A stretch of DNA of 64,000 nt from Candidatus Cloacimonadota bacterium (GTDB lineage Bacteria; Cloacimonadota; Cloacimonadia; Cloacimonadales; JAIOQZ01), in contig JAIOQZ010000029.1 in NCBI GenBank assembly GCA_021108395.1, positions 31,130-95,129 on the forward strand, read 5' to 3'. Position numbers and translations under genes: made by a program. Below, one piece after another: positions 24,613-34,044 of the stretch. The notes under the pieces were generated by a model. That model saw only the letters and a list, made by a program, of their open reading frames with translations. It was not told the DNA's origin and did no database searches. The first letter of the stretch is position 1. Each line of letters begins with the position of its first letter.

Positions 24613-25607
24613 GCGAGGGTGGCCATCATTATGGCTTTGATGGTATGCATGCGGTTCTCGGCTTCGTCGAACACCACCGAGTTCTCGCTTTCGAACACCT
24701 CATCGGTCACTTCCATCTCGGTGATGCCGTACTTGTCGAACATCTCCTGTCCCACCTTTGTATCGGTGTTGTGAAAGCTGGGCAGGCAGTGCATGAACAG
24801 AGTACCCTGCTTGCCGCTGACAGACATGAGCGCGGCGTTCACCTGGTAGGGCTTGAGCATCTCGATGCGCTGCTCCCACACCGCCGCCGGCTCGCCCATG
24901 CTCACCCACACGTCGGTGTAGATTACGTCCACGCCCTTAACGCCGGCGACAATGTCGCTGGTGAGGGTGATGGTTGCGCCGGTGTCGGCGGCGATGGCGT
25001 TGCACTGGTCGAGCAACCGGCCGGTAGGATGCAGCTCTGCGGGTGCGATGAGCCGGTAATCCATGCCCATCTTGGCAGCGCCGACCATGAGCGAATTGGC
25101 CACGTTGTTGTGGCCGTCGCCCACATAGGCAAAGCTGATCTCGTCGAGCGGGCGCTTCAGGCGCTCGATCATGGTCATGAAGTCTGCCAGCACCTGGGTG
25201 GGGTGAAACTCGGTGGTGAGGCCGTTCCAGACGGGCACGCCAGCCTCGCTGGCCAGCGTTTCGACGACGTCCTGCCCATAGCCGCGATATTCGATGCCGT
25301 CATACATGCGTCCCAGTACGCGAGCGGTGTCTTTCATGGTTTCCTTGTTGCCAATCTGGCTGCCGCTGGGTCCGAGATAGGTGACGTGTGCGCCCTGTTC
25401 GTAGGCGGCCACCTCGAAGGCGCAGCGAGTGCGCGTCGAAGCCTTCTCGAAGATGAGAGCGACGGTCTTGCCCTTCAGAAGCTGCTGCTCGCAGCCGGCG
25501 TACTTGGCGCGTTTCAGGTCGATGGCGAGGTCGAGCAGGAACTGGATCTCGCGCGGGGTGAAATCGAGCAGGGTGATAAAGTTGCGGTTCTTCAGATTGA
25601 AAGCCAT
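24609..25607 (-). CDS. argF: Ornithine carbamoyltransferase
   Basis: This 332-aa cytosolic enzyme makes citrulline from ornithine and carbamoyl phosphate in arginine synthesis or in the arginine deiminase pathway. Motifs seen are [15 protein letters not shown] (carbamoyl-phosphate site), [16 protein letters not shown] (ornithine loop) and MHCLPS (catalytic Cys). The ATG at 25607 follows TTGGAGGTGTAC and gives [11 protein letters not shown], the family start, so the upstream in-frame extension is rejected. Its stop codon TAA is the first triplet of the intergenic element. Anabolic versus catabolic use cannot be decided, as no other arg gene is near. Confidence 0.95.
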   Translation of the reverse strand: MAFNLKNRNFITLLDFTPREIQFLLDLAIDLKRAKYAGCEQQLLKGKTVALIFEKASTRTRCAFEVAAYEQGAHVTYLGPSGSQIGNKETMKDTARVLGRMYDGIEYRGYGQDVVETLASEAGVPVWNGLTTEFHPTQVLADFMTMIERLKRPLDEISFAYVGDGHNNVANSLMVGAAKMGMDYRLIAPAELHPTGRLLDQCNAIAADTGATITLTSDIVAGVKGVDVIYTDVWVSMGEPAAVWEQRIEMLKPYQVNAALMSVSGKQGTLFMHCLPSFHNTDTKVGQEMFDKYGITEMEVTDEVFESENSVVFDEAENRMHTIKAIMMATLA

Positions 25608-25781
25608 GTACACCTCCAAGTTAGTAGTCGCCCTCTTTTTCGCCTTTACACCTGCCTCGTCAAGCGAATTCTTCCCCGCGAATCCGCCCAAAGGTTGACA
25701 AGCCGTGCAGCCGCGATTTTCTGGCGTTAATAATAGTATGAAAGCGTTCCGGTAATGCGACGGAGCCATGGGAAAAGCATC

Positions 25782-27674
25782 GTGAGCCTGGCGGCAATTT
25801 CCAACATCAGCCATCACTTTGGCGGACAGCCCCTGTTCGAGGGCGTCAGCCTGTCCATCGAGCAGAACAGCCGGTTCGGGTTGGTCGGCCCCAACGGGTC
25901 GGGCAAGTCAACGCTGTTCGACATCCTCTGCGACCGCGTCACCCCTGCCGAGGGCGAAGTGCATCGGGCGCGGGGACGGCGCATCGCTCGGCTGACACAG
26001 GAGGTCGATCTGGACGAATCGCTCACCCTGTGGCAAACGGCCATCGGCGCTCGCAGCAGCTACGTCGAACGGCGCACTGCGCTGGACGAGGCCGAGCAGG
26101 CCGTCTCAGCCGCTCACACCGACGCCAATATGGCGCAACTGGAGCAGGCGCAGGAGGCGTTCCTGGCCATCGATGGCTACAACTATGAGCACGAAGTGAA
26201 ACTGGTGCTGCATCACCTCGGCCTGCCTCGGCAACTGTGGGAACAGCGTATGAACAGCTTCTCGGGGGGCGAGAAGACCCGCGTGCAGCTTGCCCGCATC
26301 CTGCTCGAACCGTTTGATGTGCTGTTGCTGGACGAGCCAACCAACCATCTCGATTTTCGCATGATTTTCTGGCTCGAACGCTATCTGCGCGGCCTCGACA
26401 GGCCCTATGTCATCATCAGTCACGACCGCCACTTTCTCGACAAAACGGTCGATACGATTTACGAGATACGCAGTCGGGGGCTGGTGCGTTATGGCGGTAA
26501 CTACAGCTACTATGCCAGAGCCCGCCATGAGCAGGACGAACAGCAGCTCCGTGAGTGGAAACGCCAGCAGCGCTTCATCAGCAAGACCGAGGCCTTCATT
26601 CGCAAGAACATGGCCGGACAGAAGGTGAGCCAAGCCAAGTCCCGCCTGAAGATGTTAGACCGCATCGAGCACATCGAGAAGCCCACACGTGAGCGCGCCA
26701 TCCGCATTCGCATCGACAGCGACGGACGTAGCGGCAACGACGTGTTCCGCTTTCGCAACGCCGACATCGCCATTGGCGGGCACACACTGGCAACCGGCGT
26801 GGACGAGGACATCTTCTACCGCGACCGCATCGCCGTCATCGGGCGCAACGGCTGCGGCAAGACCACCCTGCTGCGCACCCTCGCCGGTGAACACAACATC
26901 GCCGGCGGCAGCTTGTATCACGGCGCAAATCTACAGGTGGGCTACTACGACCAGATGCACGTTTGCCTTGATGACAGCCTCAGCGTGATGGAAACCGCCT
27001 GGTCGCTGATGCCCGGCGCGCCGCAGGGCGAAGTCTTCGGCTATCTGGCGCGTTTCGGCTTTCGCGGCGACGATACCGCCAAGCAGGTGGGCGTTCTCAG
27101 CGGCGGTGAGCGCAGTCGCCTCTACCTGGCCAAGCTCGTCTGGGAAAAGCCCAACCTGTTGCTGCTGGACGAGCCGACCAATCACCTCGACCTGCCCACC
27201 ATCGAGGCCCTCGAGACCGCGTTGCAGGACTACGCAGGCACCATCGTGTTCGTCAGCCACGACCTCTACTTCGTGCAGGCTGTGGCCACCCGAACCTGGC
27301 ACTTCCACGATGGCATAATCGAGAACACTACGCTCGACCCCGAGCAGATATTCAACCGCGAACTCGAGAAGGGGAAACCGGCAAAGACCCAGCCGAAGCA
27401 AGCGCCCCAGCAACGCAGCAAGCGTGTCAATCCCATCGTCCTGAAGAAGCTGATGGCCGACATCGAGTCGCTTGAGCAGCGGCGCGACGCCTGCCGCGCC
27501 GAGCTGGACAGCCTGCAACACCGGTTCGCCGACCCCGCCACCTACACCCACACCGCCCGTGTGCAATCACTGCGTGAGAAGATAGCCGCAAAGCAGGCGG
27601 AAATCGAGGTGCTGGATGCTGAAATCGAGGCTGGCGAAGAACGCTATCTCGGCCTTAGCGAGGACGAAGCATGA
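25782..27674 (+). CDS. ABC-F family ATPase (EttA/Uup-like)
   Basis: This 630-aa soluble protein has two ABC domains and no membrane domain. Walker A motifs are GPNGSGKST and GRNGCGKTT. Signatures are [15 protein letters not shown] and [15 protein letters not shown]. Both Walker B motifs read [12 protein letters not shown] charged linker lies between the domains, and a C-terminal coiled coil spans about 555-625. ABC-F proteins bind the ribosomal E site and relieve stalls or drug inhibition. GTG 25782 gives [14 protein letters not shown], the usual start; an in-frame ATG at 25755 would add nine residues. It overlaps the next gene by 4 bp. Confidence 0.92.
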   Translation: MSLAAISNISHHFGGQPLFEGVSLSIEQNSRFGLVGPNGSGKSTLFDILCDRVTPAEGEVHRARGRRIARLTQEVDLDESLTLWQTAIGARSSYVERRTALDEAEQAVSAAHTDANMAQLEQAQEAFLAIDGYNYEHEVKLVLHHLGLPRQLWEQRMNSFSGGEKTRVQLARILLEPFDVLLLDEPTNHLDFRMIFWLERYLRGLDRPYVIISHDRHFLDKTVDTIYEIRSRGLVRYGGNYSYYARARHEQDEQQLREWKRQQRFISKTEAFIRKNMAGQKVSQAKSRLKMLDRIEHIEKPTRERAIRIRIDSDGRSGNDVFRFRNADIAIGGHTLATGVDEDIFYRDRIAVIGRNGCGKTTLLRTLAGEHNIAGGSLYHGANLQVGYYDQMHVCLDDSLSVMETAWSLMPGAPQGEVFGYLARFGFRGDDTAKQVGVLSGGERSRLYLAKLVWEKPNLLLLDEPTNHLDLPTIEALETALQDYAGTIVFVSHDLYFVQAVATRTWHFHDGIIENTTLDPEQIFNRELEKGKPAKTQPKQAPQQRSKRVNPIVLKKLMADIESLEQRRDACRAELDSLQHRFADPATYTHTARVQSLREKIAAKQAEIEVLDAEIEAGEERYLGLSEDEA

Positions 27675-28636
27675 GAATCGGCTTCACCACCTCGTTCCCG
27701 GTCGAGGTAATCTTTGCCGCCGGGCACACGCCGGTTGACCTCAACAACTTGTTCATCGGCGGCGACCCCGCCGCGCGCGTCGATAACGCCGAGCGCAAGG
27801 GCTGGCCGCGCAACGTCTGCGCCTGGATAAAGGGACTGCACGAGGTGGCGTTCGAGGGCTTCGATGCCATTGTCGGCATCACCGGCGGCGACTGCTCGAA
27901 CACGCACTCGCTCATGAGCGCCCTCGCCGATCAGAGTGTCGAGGTGATTCCCTTCGGATTCCCCTATAACCGCAACGCCGCCACCCTCGACCGCGAGATC
28001 GCGAAGCTCGAAGAGCGTTTCGGCGTCACCCGCGCCCAGACCGAGGACGCCAAACGCCGGCTCGACGCCATCCGCGCACGACTCGTCGAGCTGGACAGGC
28101 TGACCTGGCAGGAAAACCGCGTCACCGGCGGCGAAAACCACCTGTGGCTGGTGAGCGCCAGCGACTTTGGCGGCGACCCCGACCGCTTCGAGCGCGAGCT
28201 GGGCGAGTTCCTCACATTGGCAAAGCAGCGGCAACCGCAGCCGGCAGGCCCACGACTCGCCGTGCTGGGCGTGCCACCCATCCTCACCGACCTCTACGAC
28301 GTGCTGCACGAGCTGGGGGTGCAGGTGGTGTTCAACGAGGTGCAGCGACAGTTCGCCATGCCTGGCCTCATGCCCGACATCGTGACGCAATATCTCGCCT
28401 TCACCTACCCCTATACCGTGTTTGCGCGGCTGGACGACATCGTCCCGCAGTTGGCGACACGCGGAGTGGACGGCGTGCTCAGTTACACCCAGGCGTTCTG
28501 TCACCGGCAGATCGACAACCTTCTGCTGCGCAAGTATATCGACCGGCCGTTTCTGTCCATCGAGGGCGACCGCCCCGGCCTGGTGGATGCCCGCACCCGT
28601 CTGCGACTCGAAAGCTTTCTCGACATCATCACCTGA
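27671..28636 (+). CDS. 2-hydroxyacyl-CoA dehydratase D-component-like protein (HgdB-like)
   Basis: This 321-aa protein resembles single-subunit members of the 2-hydroxyglutaryl-CoA dehydratase/benzoyl-CoA reductase family. It starts [26 protein letters not shown]. Three spaced cysteines (NVCAW, GGDCSNT, AFCHRQ) match the ligands of the 4Fe-4S cluster. No partner subunit or activator ATPase gene is adjacent, so it may be one of the orphan members of unknown reaction. Its ATG overlaps the ABC-F stop (ATGA), pointing to coupled translation. Confidence 0.8.
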   Translation: MRIGFTTSFPVEVIFAAGHTPVDLNNLFIGGDPAARVDNAERKGWPRNVCAWIKGLHEVAFEGFDAIVGITGGDCSNTHSLMSALADQSVEVIPFGFPYNRNAATLDREIAKLEERFGVTRAQTEDAKRRLDAIRARLVELDRLTWQENRVTGGENHLWLVSASDFGGDPDRFERELGEFLTLAKQRQPQPAGPRLAVLGVPPILTDLYDVLHELGVQVVFNEVQRQFAMPGLMPDIVTQYLAFTYPYTVFARLDDIVPQLATRGVDGVLSYTQAFCHRQIDNLLLRKYIDRPFLSIEGDRPGLVDARTRLRLESFLDIIT

Positions 28637-28722
28637 GCACGCGACGAAAACTTTCTGGACAGCACAGTTTCACGCAGCACAATGGTTTCCGTATGCAGAT
28701 GTACCATTGAAGAAATATTTAG

Positions 28723-28751
28723 TTGACACCGTGTAATGATTTGACTAAGAT
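28723..28751 (+). promoter_or_regulatory. Strong promoter of the thioredoxin gene
   Basis: TTGACA (28723-28728), a 17-bp spacer and TAAGAT (28746-28751) form a near-consensus sigma-70-type promoter 29 bp upstream of the thioredoxin ATG. Confidence 0.8.
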
Positions 28752-28780
28752 TACGCAAAACAATAAACAGGAGGACAACA

Positions 28781-29086
28781 ATGATCGAACTCAAGTCAGC
28801 CGATTTTCATGACAAGGTGAAGGAAGGTGTGTGGCTGGTGGATTTCTGGGCGCCCTGGTGCGGTCCCTGCCGCATGATTACCCCGTCAGTCGAAGAGCTT
28901 TCGAGTGAGATGGAAGACGTGAACTTCGCCAAGGTCAACGTGGACGACGCCCCCGACATCGCCTCGCAATACAAGGTGATGAGCATCCCCACGCTCATCG
29001 TCTATAAGAACGGCGAGCCGCAGGACAGCATCATCGGCGTAGTGCCCAAGAAAAAGATTAGGAAATCAATCGAAAAGCATATGTAA
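28781..29086 (+). CDS. trxA: Thioredoxin
   Basis: This 101-aa cytosolic dithiol-disulfide oxidoreductase has the active site WAPWCGPC (Cys27, Cys30), a cis-proline in SIPT and the normal family length. The Shine-Dalgarno is AGGAGG. It has its own promoter and is followed at once by the composite intergenic element, whose TAA is its stop codon. Confidence 0.96.
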   Translation: MIELKSADFHDKVKEGVWLVDFWAPWCGPCRMITPSVEELSSEMEDVNFAKVNVDDAPDIASQYKVMSIPTLIVYKNGEPQDSIIGVVPKKKIRKSIEKHM

Positions 29087-29427
29087 GAACAGGGGCGCTG
29101 CCCCTGAACCCCGCAAACTTTTTGCAAAAAGTTTGGATCAAAAACTTTTGTGGATGTCGTCATGTAGCGAAGCGGAGTGACTCCCCCTTACGCATCCTTG
29201 TGTTCATACCCCCCTGTCAAGGGGGGAAGACCCGTACTCGGGTCAGGGGGGGGTATGAAAATCAGAAATAGTATGAGGAAAGTAATACCCCCCTGTTTCG
29301 CTTCGCTCAACTGCCCCCCCTTGACAGGGGGGTGAAATCAGGATACGAAGTATCCGTCAAAACTTTTTGATTTTACCTTTTTCTCGAAAAAGGTAAGCGG
29401 GGTGTCAGGGGCCGCGCCCCTGTCTTA
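29084..29427. repeat. Composite palindromic intergenic element, copy 2 (344 bp), with nested CCCCCCTGTCAAGGGGGG units
   Basis: The ends are TAAGAACAGGGGC (the trxA stop) and GCCCCTGTCTTA (the stop of the IMPACT gene on the other strand). Both halves carry the GC hairpin, the AAACTTTTTGCAAAAAGTTT-like hairpin and ATCAAAAACTTTT. The middle holds an inserted inverted pair of G/C-run hairpins at 29203-29259 and 29283-29335, the same family as 54028-54152. No gene lies here; it separates two converging genes and probably terminates both. Confidence 0.85.
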
Positions 29428-30060
29428 TTGGCGAAGCCCCTCTTCCACTTCCGCCAATCCTCTCGCCACAAGCTCTGCCAGATACGCCTCGATGCCCGGC
29501 GCCAGGCTTTCCTCGCACACTATGTCCATGCTCACGCGGTCGGTGTAGCGCACCGCGCCGAACTCCGCGCCCATGCCCTTCAGCCGGTGTTGCAGCGTCT
29601 CTGACTGGTCGTAGGTGGTGGTGAGCGTCCAGCCGCGCCGCTTGACCAGTCTCTCCAGCTTCGCCAGTGCGACTGCCTCGTCCACCGACTGCCCGTAGGC
29701 CTCGATGAGTCCACGCACTCCCAACTTCACGCCGCCAAAGTAACGAGTGACGACAGCGGCCACGTTGGTGAGGCTGTGGCGTTGCAGGGCGTTGAGCATC
29801 GGCTTACCGGCTGTGCCCGAAGGTTCACCGGCGTCCGAGCTGTGCACTGTGTCGCCACGGTCGCCGACGACGTATGCCCAGCAGTTGTGATTGGCCGTGG
29901 GATGCGCGGCAGCAACCTGGGCAATGGCGGCCTTGACGGAGGCGAGGCTGTCGGCGGGCAGCAAACTGGCGATGAAGCGGCTGCGGCGAATCTTGATCTC
30001 GCGCTCGACCGGCTCGCGCAACACATAGAACACCTCAGGCACAGCGCCGCCAGCGGACAA
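29425..30060 (-). CDS. YigZ/IMPACT-family protein
   Basis: This 211-aa protein has the IMPACT signature region: KIRRSRFIASLLP, HPTANHNCWAYVVG, DAGEPSGTAGKPMLNAL and VTRYFGGVKLGVRGLIEAY. A C-terminal DUF1949-like half follows. It is probably involved in translation or stress control, by analogy with the family. The start is uncertain: TTG at 30060 or GTG at 30042, neither with a good Shine-Dalgarno. The stop codon lies in intergenic element copy 2. Confidence 0.85.
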   Translation of the reverse strand: MSAGGAVPEVFYVLREPVEREIKIRRSRFIASLLPADSLASVKAAIAQVAAAHPTANHNCWAYVVGDRGDTVHSSDAGEPSGTAGKPMLNALQRHSLTNVAAVVTRYFGGVKLGVRGLIEAYGQSVDEAVALAKLERLVKRRGWTLTTTYDQSETLQHRLKGMGAEFGAVRYTDRVSMDIVCEESLAPGIEAYLAELVARGLAEVEEGLRQ

Positions 30061-30361
30061 ACCCGCTCATCTTCGTCGTCAACATGAAAACAATGCCAAA
30101 CACGCAACCTCCGCCTTTTAATCGACAATGATTCATTTCACCCCGAGCTGCTTGAAAATAAATGTTGTTTAACAGCGCTCCAGACATTATCTTGCTTTTA
30201 GTCGAAACATCAAGGCACAATCGAGTAGGCCGCGTCAAGTTACTTAACATGTGGCCAGACTATTTGATTGCACTACTGACGTCGCAGATGGTGAAATCGG
30301 TATTGCCGTTGATATGATGTGCCCGAAAATCAATATGAAATCTCTCGAATTAGGAGGACGA
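30061..30361. other. Gene-free stretch between the IMPACT gene and cheW
   Basis: This roughly 300-bp divergent region has no convincing coding frame or RNA gene. It must hold the promoters for the IMPACT gene and cheW, but no clear -35/-10 pair stands out. It ends with TTAGGAGGACGA, the cheW Shine-Dalgarno. Confidence 0.5.
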
Positions 30362-30853
30362 ATGGCCGACGAGGTTCGCACCGAGCAAAATGATTATTCA
30401 GGAAAGTACCTCACATTCCGGCTGATGGATGAGACGTATGGCATCCATGTAAGCGCTATCTTGCAGATTATCGCGATTCCGCAGATTACGCCCATCCCCA
30501 AGACTCCCGCCTTTGTCAAGGGCGTCATCAACTTACGCGGCAAGATTATCCCCGTCGTTGACCTGCGACTCCGGTTTGTGCTCGAACACACCGAATATGA
30601 TGAACGCACGAGTATCATCATCATTCGCACTTCTGCCGGTGAAGGCGAAATATTCATCGGCATCATAGTTGACACAGTGCTCGAAGTTCTCGACATCGTC
30701 AGCGAACAGATTGAGGAGAAACCGTCGTTCGGCGTGAAGCTCGACACCGACTTCATTCTCGGCATGGCCAAAGTGAAAAAGACGGTCGTGACGTTGCTCG
30801 ACATCGAAAATGTGCTCACGCGCGAGGAACTGGTCAAGCTGACGGAAGTGTAA
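30362..30853 (+). CDS. cheW: CheW-like chemotaxis coupling protein
   Basis: This 163-aa single-domain CheW shows YLTFRLMDETYGIHVSAILQII, a VKGVINLRGKIIPVVDLRLRF core and GIIVDTVLEVLDI. CheW links receptors to the kinase CheA. No cheA or receptor gene is nearby, so it may serve a distant array. The ATG at 30362 is set by the AGGAGG just upstream; the frame is open for 37 more codons but without signal. The TAA stop is the start of intergenic element copy 3. Confidence 0.93.
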   Translation: MADEVRTEQNDYSGKYLTFRLMDETYGIHVSAILQIIAIPQITPIPKTPAFVKGVINLRGKIIPVVDLRLRFVLEHTEYDERTSIIIIRTSAGEGEIFIGIIVDTVLEVLDIVSEQIEEKPSFGVKLDTDFILGMAKVKKTVVTLLDIENVLTREELVKLTEV

Positions 30854-31092
30854 CAAGAAGGGGCTTTGCCCCAACCCTATATAAGGCTCACTCCGCTATA
30901 GAAAGCTCACTACGCTGCGCTACGCGACAACCCAAACTTTTTGAAGAAAGTTTTGATCAAAAAACCTTTGCGGAAACTTCGTTTCCTATGTACAAAATAT
31001 CGTTTGAACAAGGATGCGCAGCATCCGCCAAAAGTTTTTGATTCCACTTTTTACAAAAAGTGGACGGGGGTCGGGGCAGCGCCCCATCTTAA
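30851..31092. repeat. Composite palindromic intergenic element, copy 3 (242 bp)
   Basis: It begins at the cheW stop (TAACAAGAAGGGGC) and ends CGCCCCATCTTAA. It contains the GC hairpins, AAACTTTTTGAAGAAAGTTT, GATCAAAAAACC, GGAAACTTCGTTTCC, GGATGCGCAGCATCC and CACTTTTTACAAAAAGTG in the order seen in copy 1. A CTCACTCCGC / CGCTACGCGAC module is shared with copy 4. The gene-free gap 30854-31134 holds only this element plus the rsmA leader. Confidence 0.85.
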
Positions 31093-31134
31093 CAAAATGT
31101 TTGACATCCAATTACAGTCCCTCAACATCTCGCT

Positions 31135-31929
31135 GTGGAATTCCGACACAAAAAGAAATGGGGGCAGCACTTCCTCCACGACCCGAATATTGCGTGCAAG
31201 ATTGTCGCGCAGGCCGCATTGCGCCCAGATGACATCGCTTGGGAAGTCGGTGCGGGACAGGGCATTCTCACCCGTGAGCTGCTCGAACACGCCGACAGGG
31301 CGCTCAGTTTCGAGATAGACGCGGCTCTGCTGCCCGGACTCGAAAGCGCCTTTGCCGCCGAGATTGATGACGGCCGTCTCACCATCGTGCAGCAGGATGT
31401 TTTGCGCGCCGACTGGGAATCGCTTCTGCCGCCTGTGCCGGTGAAACTCGTGGCCAACCTGCCCTATCAGATAACCTCGCCCTTTCTGTTCAAGCTGGCC
31501 GGGCTGGCGCCACGCTTCACGCTGGCCGTACTGATGATGCAGCGCGAGGTGGCGTTGCGCCTGCGGGCCGGGCCTGGCACGAAAGACTATGGCATTCTCG
31601 GCCTCAAGCTGCGCTACCACTTCGATATCGAATATCTATTCACGGTCGAGCCGCACCTGTTCGTACCGCCGCCAAACGTCCGTAGCGCCGTCGTGCGGCT
31701 GCGTCCGCGCGATGAAAAACCCGCTGTGCCGGACGTGGCGCTCTACTACCGCCTCATCGAGATTGCCTTTTCCAATCGCCGTAAGATGTTACGGCGCAAC
31801 CTGCGCACGATGCTCGATGGCGAACAACTGCGCGAACTCGGCCAATCATTTGACCTCAGCCGCCGGGGAGAAAGCCTGGATGAAAGCGAGTTTGTGGCTA
31901 TGTGCCGCGCTATCGCTGCTCTGCGTTAG
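31135..31929 (+). CDS. rsmA: 16S rRNA dimethyladenosine transferase
   Basis: This 264-aa enzyme (KsgA) dimethylates two adenines near the 3' end of 16S rRNA. The start is GTG at 31135, giving MEFRHKKKWGQHFLHDPNI, the family N-terminus. The SAM-binding motif is EVGAGQGILTREL, and NLPYQITSPFLFKL is the catalytic N-L-P-Y motif. Its 3' end overlaps the signal peptide of the next gene by 50 bp in another frame. Confidence 0.95.
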   Translation: MEFRHKKKWGQHFLHDPNIACKIVAQAALRPDDIAWEVGAGQGILTRELLEHADRALSFEIDAALLPGLESAFAAEIDDGRLTIVQQDVLRADWESLLPPVPVKLVANLPYQITSPFLFKLAGLAPRFTLAVLMMQREVALRLRAGPGTKDYGILGLKLRYHFDIEYLFTVEPHLFVPPPNVRSAVVRLRPRDEKPAVPDVALYYRLIEIAFSNRRKMLRRNLRTMLDGEQLRELGQSFDLSRRGESLDESEFVAMCRAIAALR

Positions 31930-33688
31930 CCTGAGCGCACAGAATCTCGCGGAAGCGGGCTGGGAAACCTGGCGCGACAACTCCGCCTGGTTCGCCCGCC
32001 TGGACTGGAGCGCTTCCTTCGCCGACAAATGGCAGGCGCAGTTCGTCACCGAAACCGAGGATGCGCGTGACGGCTCGTTTGACCGAGACAACCGCGTTGG
32101 CCGCTACCGCTGGCAAATCACCCGTCGCTGGCAGGGATGTTCGGGCGGACTCGTCTTTGCTGTGAACCGCCTGCGCGACAGCAGCCTGTCCGGCGCGGGA
32201 GACTATCGTTACAGCCGCTTCGAGCGTTCCGCCGGCCTGAGCGTGGCTGCCCAGCCACTGGATGGCCTGAACCTGCAAAGCGAGTGGCGCTGGGGCTGGC
32301 AAGAAGAATCCGCCAGGGACGCCGGAGGCGAAACGGCGGTTGAATGCTCCGGGCTTCGCGGGGATACCGACCTTGCCTGGGAGGGCAGACTGGGCATACA
32401 CCGGCTGTCGGCAAGCTCTGGTCTGGCGCTAACCGGCCTCGAACAGGACAAAAGCAGAAACTGGAATCACTTCCTTTCCTGGGAGATGCCTCTGCCCCGC
32501 CACCAACTGCGCACCCGACTTACACTGACAGACACCTCTGTGGACATTTTCCAGCAATTCCTGCGCACCGACAGGCAACAACGCACCGTGTGGCAGGCCG
32601 AAACCCACTATGCCAGTCAGGCGCTGCCCCTGGTCGAGGTGGTGGCCGACGCCTCCTTCAATCGCCTCGACAATCGCTTTTCAACCAGCGACAATCGCGA
32701 CTATGAGCTGGACCAGCGCCGTCTCGATCTAAGATTGCTGCTGCCGCTGCAAACCTGGAACTTCCAGATGCACTGCGGCCGCAGCTTCAATGACAGGCGT
32801 TATTCGCAAAGCGCAAACGACCTCATGCAGAATGAATGGCTGCTGGCGGGCACGGCGCACTGGGCATTCACCCCCCGCGACACTTTGCGCTTTGTCCGCA
32901 GTGTTCGTCTGCTGCGTAGCGACACGCCCCACGCCATGCTACCCACCGACAACGACCTCCTGGATAACGTCTGGAGCCTGGGGCTTCGCTGGTTCGTCCG
33001 CGACAGAATCCACCTCGACAGCGCCTATGACTTCTATCGCACCCAGCGAGTCTTCATCGACTCGCGGATGTCGGGCAACAACAACACCCGCACTCGTCAC
33101 ATGCTGCGCCCAACGCTCACATGGGCGGCGGGAAACGGCTGGCTGGTCGAGCAGAGCTATCACCTGCTGGCCGACTATGACGACTTTCGCTGGAACCTCG
33201 AGCGCGCCGATCGCTTCTACCGTCAGCTTTCGGGTTCAATGCGCATTGCATGGAGCCAGTCGCCCAGCCTGGCCGGACTTTCCGGCATCGTCTGGCCCAC
33301 ATTGTCCGGCGTCGAGCCGCTGGCCGCCTGGCGCACCGAGGCGCGATACGCCTACACTCACTCCGAGGGGGGTGACTGGCAGGAAGAGTATTATGAGATT
33401 GACGACGAGCAGGAGCGCCACGAAGCAATGCTGTCTGTGGGGCAGGCCGGCTGGGCGTTGGACTGGAGTTGCGAAGCGAATATGAGCTGGGATATGCGCC
33501 GTGTGCTCAGTCTGCCTGTTCGCCTTATCTGGAGGCATCGGGGCATAACTGTGAACGCAATGGTGCGCCCTCGCGGCGATGTGGAGCGATTAAGCCCCGG
33601 TCGCCTCGAAGGCGCAAATATATCCTATCCGCGACTGGTGCGCGAGATCGAGTGGCAGGCCGAGTTTACGGTGCAGGCAGAGTTCTAA
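31880..33688 (+). CDS. Secreted, probable outer-membrane beta-barrel protein, family not recognised
   Basis: This 602-aa protein starts MKASLWLCAALSLLCVSLSA, a signal peptide. The rest alternates polar and aromatic residues in short strands, rich in W, Y and R, and ends QAEFTVQAEF with a C-terminal Phe, as in outer-membrane barrels. The ATG at 31880 follows GGGGAGAAAGCCTGG; the frame is open upstream inside rsmA but without coding sense. It overlaps rsmA by 50 bp and converges with the NifX-like gene. No function is assigned. Confidence 0.75.
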   Translation: MKASLWLCAALSLLCVSLSAQNLAEAGWETWRDNSAWFARLDWSASFADKWQAQFVTETEDARDGSFDRDNRVGRYRWQITRRWQGCSGGLVFAVNRLRDSSLSGAGDYRYSRFERSAGLSVAAQPLDGLNLQSEWRWGWQEESARDAGGETAVECSGLRGDTDLAWEGRLGIHRLSASSGLALTGLEQDKSRNWNHFLSWEMPLPRHQLRTRLTLTDTSVDIFQQFLRTDRQQRTVWQAETHYASQALPLVEVVADASFNRLDNRFSTSDNRDYELDQRRLDLRLLLPLQTWNFQMHCGRSFNDRRYSQSANDLMQNEWLLAGTAHWAFTPRDTLRFVRSVRLLRSDTPHAMLPTDNDLLDNVWSLGLRWFVRDRIHLDSAYDFYRTQRVFIDSRMSGNNNTRTRHMLRPTLTWAAGNGWLVEQSYHLLADYDDFRWNLERADRFYRQLSGSMRIAWSQSPSLAGLSGIVWPTLSGVEPLAAWRTEARYAYTHSEGGDWQEEYYEIDDEQERHEAMLSVGQAGWALDWSCEANMSWDMRRVLSLPVRLIWRHRGITVNAMVRPRGDVERLSPGRLEGANISYPRLVREIEWQAEFTVQAEF

Positions 33689-34044
33689 TGGTCGTCGCAG
33701 CCGTGAACCTGATGCCCGGCGCAGGTTTCGCCGGTGGTCTGGAGTTTGCCTGCGGCGAATAACCGCGCCAGCTCGTCGGGTGACTCACCACGCTGGCCGA
33801 TGACTGTCTGTATGCCGAGTTGTTCGAGAAGCGTGATGGCGCGACCGCCCATGCCCCCGGCGATGACGGCTTTTGCACCCTGCTCGTGCAGCCACTGGGG
33901 CAATACGCCAGGCTGATGCGGCGGCGGCGTGAGCGCTTCGAGCTTCTCTATGCTGCCTTCCGTCACGTTGTAGAACGCAAAGTGCGAGCTGCCGCCGAAA
34001 TGGTTGCAGAATTGGTCTTCCGTAATGGCTATGGCGAGTTTCAT
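33685..34044 (-). CDS. NifX/NifB-like dinitrogenase cofactor-type protein
   Basis: This 119-aa single-domain protein has AIAITEDQFCNHFGGSSHFAFYNV and AVIAGGMGGRAITLLEQLGI, the NifX/VnfX/NifB C-terminal domain pattern of small proteins that hold iron-sulfur or Fe-Mo-type cofactors. A His/Cys-rich end (CAGHQVHGCDDH) may bind metal. It overlaps the Mrp gene by 4 bp, a pairing common for iron-sulfur assembly genes in anaerobes. No nitrogenase genes are visible. Confidence 0.85.
   Translation of the reverse strand: MKLAIAITEDQFCNHFGGSSHFAFYNVTEGSIEKLEALTPPPHQPGVLPQWLHEQGAKAVIAGGMGGRAITLLEQLGIQTVIGQRGESPDELARLFAAGKLQTTGETCAGHQVHGCDDH

Noticed and set aside
30014..30250. Minus-strand small frame upstream of the IMPACT gene, considered as a frameshifted N-terminus
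   Set aside because: Its sequence has no similarity to the family N-terminus, and the IMPACT protein is complete without it.
31589..31879. Upstream extension of the barrel-like gene inside rsmA
   Set aside because: The frame is open, but the real N-terminus is the signal peptide at 31880 with a Shine-Dalgarno; the extension is an out-of-frame shadow of rsmA.
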